Positions 1 through 5,709 of a stretch of 14,649 nucleotides of DNA are shown in pieces. The stretch spans positions 1-14,649 of the forward strand of contig JAATGX010000186.1 of NCBI GenBank assembly GCA_015688915.1, given 5' to 3'. Position 1 is the stretch's first letter. Each line of letters begins with the position of its first letter. Made by a program: the position numbers and the translations under genes. The stretch comes from Desulfuromonadales bacterium (GTDB taxonomy: Bacteria > Desulfobacterota > Desulfuromonadia > Geobacterales > Pseudopelobacteraceae). Below the pieces are notes generated by a model. That model searched no databases. It had not been told where the DNA came from and saw only the letters and a list, made by a program, of their open reading frames with translations.

Positions 1-598
1 CCGTAATAGCCCACTGTACCTGGTTCTGAACCGTTTTGAAGACCCCTATACTGATCTCCTGCGTAGGATCGTAATCGATGCTGGTGGCGTAGATATCCGT
101 AATTTTCTGGTAAAACCGTCGCTCGGAAGTACGGATGTCTTGAATCCGGCGCGTCAGTTCCTCAAAATAGTCGAAGGGCTGGTCAGGGTTTTTCAGACGT
201 TCGTCATCAAGGATAAACCCTTTGACGATGTATTCCCGCAGCCGCTGAGTAGCCCATATCCTGAAGCGGGTGGCCACGCCACTTTTCACCCGGTAGCCGA
301 CCGAGATGATGACGTCGAGATTGTAGAGTTCCACCCGCCGACGCACCGAACGGTTACCTTCCCGTTGAACTGTCAAGGATTCCTTGACAGTTGCCTCCCG
401 TTCTAACTCCTGCTCTTCGTAGATGTTTTGAATGTGCAAACTGATGTTCTGCTTGGTCGTCTGAAACAACTCCGCCATTTGCTGCTGCGCAAGCCAAACG
501 GTCTCGCCATCGAAACGGACATCAATCTTCAGCTTCCCGTCCTCAGTCTGGTAAACGAGAAACTGGCCCCCGGGCGGTATTGACGATTTGTCACTCAT
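1..598 (-). CDS. rhuM: RhuM-family protein, 5' portion (runs off left edge)
   Basis: The reverse strand reads open from ATG at 598 to the window edge, giving 199 codons without a stop, so the C-terminal part is missing. The translation starts MSDKSSIPPGG and contains the RhuM-family hallmarks: a segment reading DVRFDGETVWLAQQQMAELF, then TTKQNISLHIQNI (a helix-turn-helix-like stretch), YNLDVIISVGYRVKS, and RFRIWATQRLREYIVKGF followed by LDDERLK. The name comes from a Salmonella pathogenicity-island gene; the biochemical role is not established, and DNA binding is inferred only from the helix-turn-helix look. A strong Shine-Dalgarno AGGAGG at 606-611, 7 nt from the ATG, fixes the start. The start overlaps the end of the Bro-N remnant by 8 nt, so the two are probably co-translated. 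The family occurs widely in mobile and defence-type islands, which fits the less GC-rich patch here. Confidence 0.88.
   Translation of the reverse strand, partial: MSDKSSIPPGGQFLVYQTEDGKLKIDVRFDGETVWLAQQQMAELFQTTKQNISLHIQNIYEEQELEREATVKESLTVQREGNRSVRRRVELYNLDVIISVGYRVKSGVATRFRIWATQRLREYIVKGFILDDERLKNPDQPFDYFEELTRRIQDIRTSERRFYQKITDIYATSIDYDPTQEISIGVFKTVQNQVQWAIT
368..392. repeat. Perfect 25-bp palindrome inside rhuM
   Basis: The left arm AACTGTCAAGGA (368-379) and right arm TCCTTGACAGTT (381-392) are exact reverse complements around a single centre base at 380. It lies inside the rhuM coding frame, in the part encoding TVKESLTV. It could be an operator, a transcript hairpin or a coincidence of codon choice; nothing in the window decides between these. 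Confidence 0.7.
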
Positions 599-920
599 AC
601 CATGGCCTCCTGAATGTACGTTTCGGGCTGGGGACCGATTGAACCAGGCGCAGCAAGGTTTCGGCGGTAGCGACATCGGTGAGGTAGTTTTTGCCATCAG
701 CGGCAGGCAACTTCAATCGGTGACAATTTGTCACCGACTGGTTTCCTTCCTTGCCTAGACGCTCTTTCTGCTTGTTCCAGTACTTGCGTGCTGTCTGGAA
801 ATCCGGCTGTTGAGTCAGCACCTGAATGGTATCCACTACAGAGAACCACCATGTTGTGGTTTTTTCGTCATAGACACGGCGGATTTCGTGGGTTTCAAAA
901 ATAGCGGGTTGGATTTGAAT
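591..920 (-). pseudogene. Truncated Bro-N (phage antirepressor-like) gene
   Basis: The reverse-strand frame from 920 to the TGA at 591-593 encodes about 109 residues. It starts as QIQPAIFE, then HEIRRVYDE, WWFSVVD, ARKYWNKQKERL, SVTNCHRLKLPAADGK, LTDVA and LLRLVQSVPSPK. This is the Bro-N domain found in phage antirepressor-like proteins. Known relatives continue after SPK with a long C-terminal region; here the frame switches to unrelated residues RTFRRPWYE and stops. The most natural start position, 8 nt after AAGGAG, is ATT (918-920) rather than ATG; the next usable start is GTG at 834-836, which would cut off the first strands of the domain. Both ends therefore look damaged, so I call it a remnant. 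It might still be expressed as a short Bro-N protein if ATT or GTG initiates. It lies directly upstream of rhuM, on the same strand. Confidence 0.75.
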
Positions 921-928
921 GGTTTCGG

Positions 929-934
929 CTCCTT
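929..934 (-). promoter_or_regulatory. Shine-Dalgarno of the Bro-N remnant, pointing to an ATT codon
   Basis: On the reverse strand AAGGAG ends 8 nt before the codon ATT at 918-920. Family members typically have Met at this position before QIQP, so the site marks the ancestral start and suggests an ATG to ATT change or a rare ATT start. Confidence 0.5.
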
Positions 935-1006
935 ACAACGATTGGTGCATTGAATAGTTTCACCAGAGTCATCAGTTGTGCACGAGGTAGCGAAAAAAGC
1001 CAAATC

Positions 1007-2644
1007 TCATCCCATCCGCACAACCCGGTCGGCCAGCGCCAGGCAGGCGGGGCGGTGGGTGATCACCAGCAGGGTCTTGCCCCTGGTCCGCTCAGCCAGC
1101 CGGGAAACCACCTCCCGTTCCATAACGCTGTCCAGTCCTTCGGTCGGCTCGTCCAGAATCATGATCGGCGCGTCCTTTACCAGTGCCCGCGCCAGGGCGA
1201 TACGCCGCGCCTCTCCACCGGAAACCGCGGCGCCCCCCTCCCCCACCGGAGTATCCACGCCCACGGGCAATGTTGCTATCCAGGCCGTCAGCCCAGCATC
1301 CGCAAGGGCCTGATTGAGCGCATCGTCCGTTGCTTCGGGGGTTCCCAGCAGGATATTGTCGCGAATCGTGGTATTGAAGAGGTGCGGCCGTTGCGGCAGC
1401 GCCACGATCAACCCGTGCAGACAGTCCGCCGCCAGGTCGCGAATCTCCGCTCCCCCCACGGTCACGCTGCCGCCGTAGGAGCGGAAACGGAGCAGTATCT
1501 CGGCCACGGTGCTTTTGCCAACGCCGCTCGGGCCGGTCAGGACCACCCGTGTCCCCTGCTCCACCTCCAGGTTGAACCCCTGCAATACCGGCGCCCCGGC
1601 GGTATAGGCGCACGAAACGTCGCGAAAGATGATCCCCGTTGTACCGGGAACCGGCAACGGCTGTGCCGGGTCGGGGACCGGCACCGGCGCGTCGGCCAGT
1701 TCGAGTATGCGGCGGGCCGCCTCTCTGGCAGCCGGGATCATGGACAAGGCCGACGGCATCTGGCCGGCGGCCTCGAAGATCGCTGCCGTGAAAAGCAGCA
1801 GCATTACCAGCGATGGACCCGGCAACGAACCGCTGCTGACCTGAACGCTCCCCACCAGCATGACCGCAGCCAACCCGAAACCGGCGCACACCACGCTGCC
1901 GGCCTGGGTCAGGCCGCCAATACGGCTCAGCCGCTCCTGCTCGGCCACCAGACGGGCAGACAACCGGTCAACTCTCCCCGCCTGGCGCTCCACGGCACCC
2001 AACAGGATCAGTTCCTCCACCCCCTGAAGCCCTTCCGTCACCATTGTCCGCAACTGTCCGGCCAGCTCGGCCGAGCGCCTGCCCGGCTCCTCCGCCACAC
2101 GCCGCGCCAGCAAGGGCAGAAGCACTCCGGCGCCCAGAAGAAAGGCCAGCAAGGCCACGGCCGAACCAATGCTCCAGATGGCCACGAACAGGACTCCCAG
2201 CAGGATCGAAACACCGCCGCCCGCCAGGGGTACGGCGATACGCAGGTAGAGGCTTTCCAAGGCATCCACGTCGGCCCGCAACCGACCGGCCACGTCACCA
2301 CCCGCATAGCGCTCAAGCCCGGCCGGCGCCAGCGGCTCCAGCCGCTGGAAGAGCCAGACCCGCAACTCGGCCAGCACGCGGAAGGCCGCCTCGTGGGTCA
2401 TCAGTCGTTCGATATATCGCCCGACGGTGCGGCTGATGGCCAGGAAACGAATACCGCCCGAGGCGAAAAAGTAATTGAAGGAGACGCCGTTGACGCCGGC
2501 CACGGCCATGGACGCGATGAACCATCCGGAAAGCGCCATCAACAAGCTGTTGGCGACAATCACCACCACCGACAGGGCAATGCCGCCGGCCATCCAGCGC
2601 CACTGTCCGCGGGCAATACCCAGGATACGGAGCAGCACGCTCAT
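1007..2644 (-). CDS. cydC: Thiol reductant ABC exporter, CydC subunit
   Basis: CydC pairs with CydD in the inner membrane to export glutathione/cysteine to the periplasm, a step needed for assembly of cytochrome bd oxidase and periplasmic c-type cytochromes. The 545-residue product has an N-terminal transmembrane ABC half (about residues 1-300) and a C-terminal ATPase. Visible motifs are Walker A GPSGVGKST (371-379), the ABC signature VSGGE (474-478), Walker B IMILDEPT (494-501) and the switch histidine in THRP (about 530). The segment RTVGRYIERLMTHEAAFRVL near residue 70 is typical of CydC. I chose ATG 2642-2644 because it overlaps the cydD stop as ATGA and follows a GGAG within the cydD end; the frame is open 19 codons further upstream, but that part reads inside cydD. 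No convincing terminator follows it before the Bro-N remnant. Confidence 0.93.
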   Translation of the reverse strand: MSVLLRILGIARGQWRWMAGGIALSVVVIVANSLLMALSGWFIASMAVAGVNGVSFNYFFASGGIRFLAISRTVGRYIERLMTHEAAFRVLAELRVWLFQRLEPLAPAGLERYAGGDVAGRLRADVDALESLYLRIAVPLAGGGVSILLGVLFVAIWSIGSAVALLAFLLGAGVLLPLLARRVAEEPGRRSAELAGQLRTMVTEGLQGVEELILLGAVERQAGRVDRLSARLVAEQERLSRIGGLTQAGSVVCAGFGLAAVMLVGSVQVSSGSLPGPSLVMLLLFTAAIFEAAGQMPSALSMIPAAREAARRILELADAPVPVPDPAQPLPVPGTTGIIFRDVSCAYTAGAPVLQGFNLEVEQGTRVVLTGPSGVGKSTVAEILLRFRSYGGSVTVGGAEIRDLAADCLHGLIVALPQRPHLFNTTIRDNILLGTPEATDDALNQALADAGLTAWIATLPVGVDTPVGEGGAAVSGGEARRIALARALVKDAPIMILDEPTEGLDSVMEREVVSRLAERTRGKTLLVITHRPACLALADRVVRMG

Positions 2645-4362
2645 GGCCGATCCTCCATACCGGCCAGAAACTCGGCCGCCGGAACGATCCGTTCGATGCA
2701 CCCGCCTGCCAGTACCACCACCCGCCCGGCACGGCGCAGGGTGTCCTCGCGGTGACTGATCACCAGCACCGTTCGACCCGCTGCCAGGCGCTGCAGGGCC
2801 TCCCCCACCAGCAGTTCGTTGTCGGCATCCAGCCCGGCGGTCGGCTCGTCCAGGACCACCAGGGAGGCGTCCCGCAGGAAGGCCCGCGCAAGGGCCAAGC
2901 GGCGCAATTCTCCGCCGGAAAGGCCGGCGCCCCGGTCGCCCAGTCCGGTGTCGAGGCCATGGGGCAGACGTTGGATGAACGCTTGTGCCGAAGCGGCTTC
3001 CAGGGCCGCGCCGACCTCGTCCTCAGATGCGGTCGGCCTGCCCAGCAGCAGGTTGTCGCGGATCGTTCCGGCAAAGAAAAACGGATGTTGAGGGACCCAG
3101 GCGAGACGGCCGCGCCAGGCGTCTGGCGACAGCAGGGTCAGATCGACACCGTTGATAAGGATGCGGCCCGACTCGGGGCGAGCCAGGCCGACCAGCAGAC
3201 GTACCAGGGTGGTCTTGCCGGTACCGCTCTCACCGGCCAGGGCGGTCATGCTCCCGGCCGGCAGCTCGAAATCGATACCACTGACCCCGCCCCGCAGACC
3301 TCCATAGCGGAAAGCGACGTCCTCGAAACGAACGCAAGGCGCTCCCTCCGCCGGCAGCAACACCCCTGAATATCCCTCGGACAGGGGCAGGTCAAGCAGC
3401 GGGACGATCCGCTCCGCGGCGGCCACACCCTGCATCCGCGAATGGTAGGAAAGCCCCAGGGTACGCAAGGGCAGGTAGAATTCCGGCGCCAGGAGCAAAA
3501 CAAACAGACCGTCGACCAGGGACAGGCTCCGTCCCAGCAATTGAAAACCGATCATCACGGCCACCACGGCCGTACCTACCGTGGCGAAAAATTCCAGGGC
3601 AAAGGCTGACAGGAAAGCAAGACGCAACACCGCCATGGTGGCCTGGCGATAGTCGTCCGAAACCTGCGCCACCACGGCCGCCTCCCGCTTGGCGACCCCG
3701 AAGATCTTCAGGTCGGGCAACCCGTGCACCAGATCGAGAAGATGTCCGGCCATGCGCGAGAGCCGCCCCCACTGGCGTTGATTGAGCCGCTCGGAACCAC
3801 GGCCGATCAGGATCGTGAACAGCGGAATAAAGGGGGCCGAAAACAGCAGCACCAACCCGGTGCGCCATTCGGTGGAAAAGACCAGGGCCAGGGTCATCAG
3901 CGGCAGGATGGCTGCCAGCGCCAGGTGTGGCAGGAACCGGGAGACATACGGTTCCAGTCCCTCGACCCCCGCGGTCACGGCTTCCACCATCGGCCCGGTT
4001 TCCTCGCCGGCCAGACCGGCCGGTCCCAGTGCCTGGAGCCTGCGGTACAGCAGGCTGCGCACGCGCTCCTTGACATGGGCCGCGGCCGCGGCCGAACTCC
4101 GTTCGGAGAAGAAAACCACAAGACCCCGGATCGTCACCAGGAGCATGATCCCTACGACAAGCGGCAGTACCGTCACAACGCCGGAATGGTCGATCACGAC
4201 CCGGTGGCACGCCGAAGCCAGCATGCGGGCCTGGAGGATGATCAGAATGCCGGCCGCGAACGACCAGCCCACGGTTCGGGAAAGTGTGCCCCATACCCCG
4301 CGCGCCTCATTGATCAGCCATTTTTCTGGGCGCTTGCCGCCACGTGTCTCCGCTGAGTCCAT
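2641..4362 (-). CDS. cydD: Thiol reductant ABC exporter, CydD subunit
   Basis: CydD is the partner of CydC in the heterodimeric cysteine/glutathione exporter of the inner membrane. The product has about 573 residues: a transmembrane half with several hydrophobic helices (for example around residues 33-50, 62-85, 146-170, 168-190 and 250-275) and an ATPase domain. Motifs seen are Walker A GESGTGKTT (377-385), Q-loop VPQHP (about 423-427), signature LSGGE (481-485), Walker B LVVLDEPT (501-508) and the H-loop SHRE (about 536-539). The middle segment LLDLVHGLPDLKIFG is characteristic of CydD. I prefer the ATG at 4360-4362, with AAGG 5 nt upstream; an in-frame ATG at 4390-4392 lacks a Shine-Dalgarno. 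It overlaps cydC by 4 nt, so the two subunits are probably translationally coupled. No cydA or cydB is visible in this window. Confidence 0.92.
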   Translation of the reverse strand: MDSAETRGGKRPEKWLINEARGVWGTLSRTVGWSFAAGILIILQARMLASACHRVVIDHSGVVTVLPLVVGIMLLVTIRGLVVFFSERSSAAAAAHVKERVRSLLYRRLQALGPAGLAGEETGPMVEAVTAGVEGLEPYVSRFLPHLALAAILPLMTLALVFSTEWRTGLVLLFSAPFIPLFTILIGRGSERLNQRQWGRLSRMAGHLLDLVHGLPDLKIFGVAKREAAVVAQVSDDYRQATMAVLRLAFLSAFALEFFATVGTAVVAVMIGFQLLGRSLSLVDGLFVLLLAPEFYLPLRTLGLSYHSRMQGVAAAERIVPLLDLPLSEGYSGVLLPAEGAPCVRFEDVAFRYGGLRGGVSGIDFELPAGSMTALAGESGTGKTTLVRLLVGLARPESGRILINGVDLTLLSPDAWRGRLAWVPQHPFFFAGTIRDNLLLGRPTASEDEVGAALEAASAQAFIQRLPHGLDTGLGDRGAGLSGGELRRLALARAFLRDASLVVLDEPTAGLDADNELLVGEALQRLAAGRTVLVISHREDTLRRAGRVVVLAGGCIERIVPAAEFLAGMEDRP

Positions 4363-4459
4363 TGCCGCCTTTCTCTCCCGGCCTTCCTTCATCAAATCGA
4401 TGAATCCCGCATCGCCGTTCCAGTTGCCATGATTCCACAGACCTCGTAAACGGCTACCA

Positions 4460-4487
4460 TATATACACCTCTCATGCGGTCAGTCAA
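4460..4487 (-). promoter_or_regulatory. Candidate sigma-70 promoter for cydDC
   Basis: On the reverse strand, TTGACT (4482-4487) is followed after 16 nt by TATATA (4460-4465). The -35 box matches the consensus in 5 of 6 positions and the -10 in 4 of 6. It lies about 90 nt before the chosen cydD start, with the right orientation. Confidence 0.5.
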
Positions 4488-4551
4488 CTTTCTCGGCCGG
4501 AACGGAACGAGCGGCATTGGGTGAAAACAATGTGGGGTGGAGGAGTACCTT

Positions 4552-4573
4552 CCCCCATACACGCCAATGGGGG
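4552..4573. repeat. Short inverted repeat in the divergent region
   Basis: Arms CCCCCAT (4552-4558) and ATGGGGG (4567-4573) are perfect complements around an 8-nt loop. There is no T-tract on either side, so it is not an ordinary terminator. It lies between the two divergent candidate promoters. Confidence 0.4.
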
Positions 4574-4719
4574 CGGAACCGCACACTGATGGACAAGCAG
4601 GCTCCGCCGGTGTATAAATTGGCGTGAAGCAGAGGCGTCAATGGATGCGACGCGGGCCTTCAAAGAGCGTGTTTTAAACAGGTAACATATTGATAATATT
4701 GGACTTACATCCTGAAAAC

Positions 4720-4748
4720 TTGACATCGGGTTCTTTGTGGTGTAAATA
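4720..4748 (+). promoter_or_regulatory. Candidate promoter for the SLT lipoprotein gene
   Basis: A perfect -35 TTGACA (4720-4725) precedes a weak -10, either TAAATA (4743-4748, spacer 17) or TGTAAA (4741-4746, spacer 15). An alternative -10, GATAAT at 4692-4697, has no recognisable -35. If the first is used, the leader to the ATG at 4916 would be about 160 nt. Confidence 0.4.
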
Positions 4749-4780
4749 AATGACCAGTCGCACAACGACCCCATCCAAAG

Positions 4781-4800
4781 TCCCGGACCTCCGGGATTTT
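4781..4800 (+). terminator. Leader hairpin with short T-run (possible attenuator)
   Basis: TCCCGG (4781-4786) and CCGGGA (4791-4796) form a 6-bp stem with loop ACCT, followed directly by TTTT (4797-4800). Flanking CCAAA (4775-4779) can also pair with TTTGG (4806-4810), extending the dyad. It lies in the putative leader of the transglycosylase gene, between its candidate promoter and its start codon. The T-run is short, so termination would be partial at best. Confidence 0.35.
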
Positions 4801-4915
4801 GACGTTTTGGGGACACTACACTACGAAAGGAGTATCCAGCCGGATTCTCATCTGTTTTTCCTTCGAGGCATCGACGCCGGTCCGGCAAAGCCGACACAAC
4901 CGAACCCTATTACCT

Positions 4916-5566
4916 ATGCGAAAATTACTCATGTATGCAGTACCCCTGTTGCTGCTTTTGGCAGCCTGTGAAAACAGTCCGCTCAAAAAGGCGGACCAAT
5001 TGGTCACCAGCACCGTGGCGTCCGAATCGCCACTCGACCGGGAGATCAAAGGGCTTTTGGAGAAAGGCATCTCCATGAGCGAACGCAAACGACAGGTGGC
5101 CGTCATCGAGGCGTCATTCCTTCGCTGTACCACCCCCGAACGGGCCCGCCAGTTGGCGGCGCTCTGCTTCACCAAGACCCTCAGCACCCCTTTCATGCCC
5201 TTTGACCTGGCGGAGATCGCCCTGGCTGAAACCGGCGGCAGCAAGCTCTCCGCAACCGCGGTTTCGTCAAAAGGCGCCCTGGGCGTCTGGCAACTCATGC
5301 CGCGACGCGCCAGGAGCCACGGCTATTCGCCCGAGGACATGGAAAACGACGAGAAATGCGCCGATGCCGCCGTACGCGAACTGTACACCAAGCTGGAGAT
5401 GGCCCAGGGCAACCTGGACCGCGCCAAAAAGCTGTACTGCGGCCAAGGGCCGCAGGCTGACCAGTATCTGCGCAAGATCCACAAGGTCCGCCATGAGTTG
5501 CTGGCTGAGCTGGACCGCCGGACCGAACTTCTGGCAATGGGTGAAGAAGAGACGAAGATGCGATGA
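4916..5566 (+). CDS. Lytic transglycosylase-like (SLT domain) lipoprotein
   Basis: The 216-residue product begins MRKLLMYAVPLLLLLAAC, a lipoprotein signal with lipobox LAAC (Cys18 becomes the lipidated N-terminus), so it is probably anchored in the envelope facing the periplasm. Residues about 95-190 resemble the SLT/lysozyme-like fold. AETGG carries the likely catalytic Glu105, SSKGALGVWQLMPRRA (118-133) matches the usual AxGAxGxxQLMPxTA block, and YCGQGPQADQYLRKI (174-188) takes the place of the AYNxG...Y motif. Such enzymes cleave the MurNAc-GlcNAc bond in peptidoglycan to give 1,6-anhydro ends. It is short for the class and has no visible LysM or SPOR module. No clear Shine-Dalgarno precedes the ATG; the frame is open upstream to 4799, but only this start gives a signal peptide. 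It is monocistronic, followed by two terminators. The exact subfamily is uncertain. Confidence 0.82.
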   Translation: MRKLLMYAVPLLLLLAACENSPLKKADQLVTSTVASESPLDREIKGLLEKGISMSERKRQVAVIEASFLRCTTPERARQLAALCFTKTLSTPFMPFDLAEIALAETGGSKLSATAVSSKGALGVWQLMPRRARSHGYSPEDMENDEKCADAAVRELYTKLEMAQGNLDRAKKLYCGQGPQADQYLRKIHKVRHELLAELDRRTELLAMGEEETKMR

Positions 5567-5588
5567 TGCACCGGTAGCTTCTCGCCTG

Positions 5589-5631
5589 TTTCCGGTTCCG
5601 TTCCCGCCGGCCGGAAAGGTCTTTTCTTCTT
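5589..5631 (+). terminator. First candidate terminator after the SLT lipoprotein gene
   Basis: TTTCCGG (5589-5595) pairs with CCGGAAA (5611-5617) around a 15-nt loop, followed by a T-rich tract GGTCTTTTCTTCTT (5618-5631). The loop is large, so this is weaker than the hairpin just downstream. Confidence 0.45.
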
Positions 5632-5659
5632 GATCACAAAGGAGCCGCTCTGCTATAGT
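5630..5659 (+). promoter_or_regulatory. Candidate extended -10 promoter for the chemoreceptor, overlapping the terminator
   Basis: TTGATC (5630-5635) is separated by 18 nt from TATAGT (5654-5659), which matches the -10 consensus in 5 of 6 positions and is preceded by TGC, an extended -10 (TGnTATAGT). The -10 is inside the loop of the terminator at 5643-5673. Initiation about 7 nt downstream, near 5666, would leave out the left arm of the hairpin, so the new transcript would escape termination. Confidence 0.55.
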
Positions 5660-5673
5660 TGAGCGGCTTTTTT
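5643..5673 (+). terminator. Strong intrinsic terminator
   Basis: AGCCGCTC (5643-5650) pairs perfectly with GAGCGGCT (5661-5668) around a 10-nt loop, and six T follow at 5668-5673. It ends the transglycosylase transcript. The loop, with the bases just 5' of the stem, also carries promoter elements for the next gene. Confidence 0.9.
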
Positions 5674-5696
5674 CATGCACACATTCTCGCCTTACC

Positions 5697-5701
5697 AGGA
5701 G
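5697..5701 (+). promoter_or_regulatory. Ribosome binding site setting a TTG start for the chemoreceptor
   Basis: AGGAG lies 8 nt before TTG at 5710-5712. This is the only good Shine-Dalgarno near the N-terminus and favours TTG over the internal ATG at 5764. Confidence 0.6.
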
Positions 5702-5709
5702 TCCGTTCC

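Larger units (their letters stand above)
4363..4915. other. Divergent intergenic region between cydD and the transglycosylase gene
   Basis: About 550 bp without a convincing gene. The open frames that cross it have no family-like composition and no good ribosome binding sites. It contains a candidate cydDC promoter on the minus strand, a candidate plus-strand promoter, an AT-rich dyad ATATT-N3-AATAT at 4687-4699, a G/C hairpin with arms CCCCCAT (4552-4558) and ATGGGGG (4567-4573), and a leader hairpin at 4781-4796. The stretch at about 4500-4680 shows nothing else that I can interpret. Confidence 0.7.

Noticed and set aside
944..983. GTGCA...TGCAC inverted repeat after cydC as a possible terminator
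   Set aside because: Only 5 bp with a loop of nearly 30 nt and no T-run next to it in the direction of cydC transcription.
950..2755. A 601-codon plus-strand open frame opposite cydC, and similar long frames opposite cydD
   Set aside because: They are antisense shadows of GC-rich coding DNA. The translations are low-complexity, rich in Gln, His, Arg and Gly, and the minus strand holds full ABC transporter motifs.
4820..4915. Possible GEMM (cyclic dinucleotide) riboswitch in the SLT-lipoprotein leader, suggested by GGCAAAGCCGACA
   Set aside because: The GGACGCAAAGCC core, the first paired GGCAAACC element and the closing GCCGGGT block of the GEMM consensus are not all present. A covariance-model search would settle it; a score above threshold would revive the idea.
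4484..4971. Possible small genes on both strands in the cydD / SLT-lipoprotein gap (minus 4484-4897, plus 4750-4971)
   Set aside because: There is no Shine-Dalgarno, the composition is not protein-like, and they overlap candidate promoters and the lipoprotein start.
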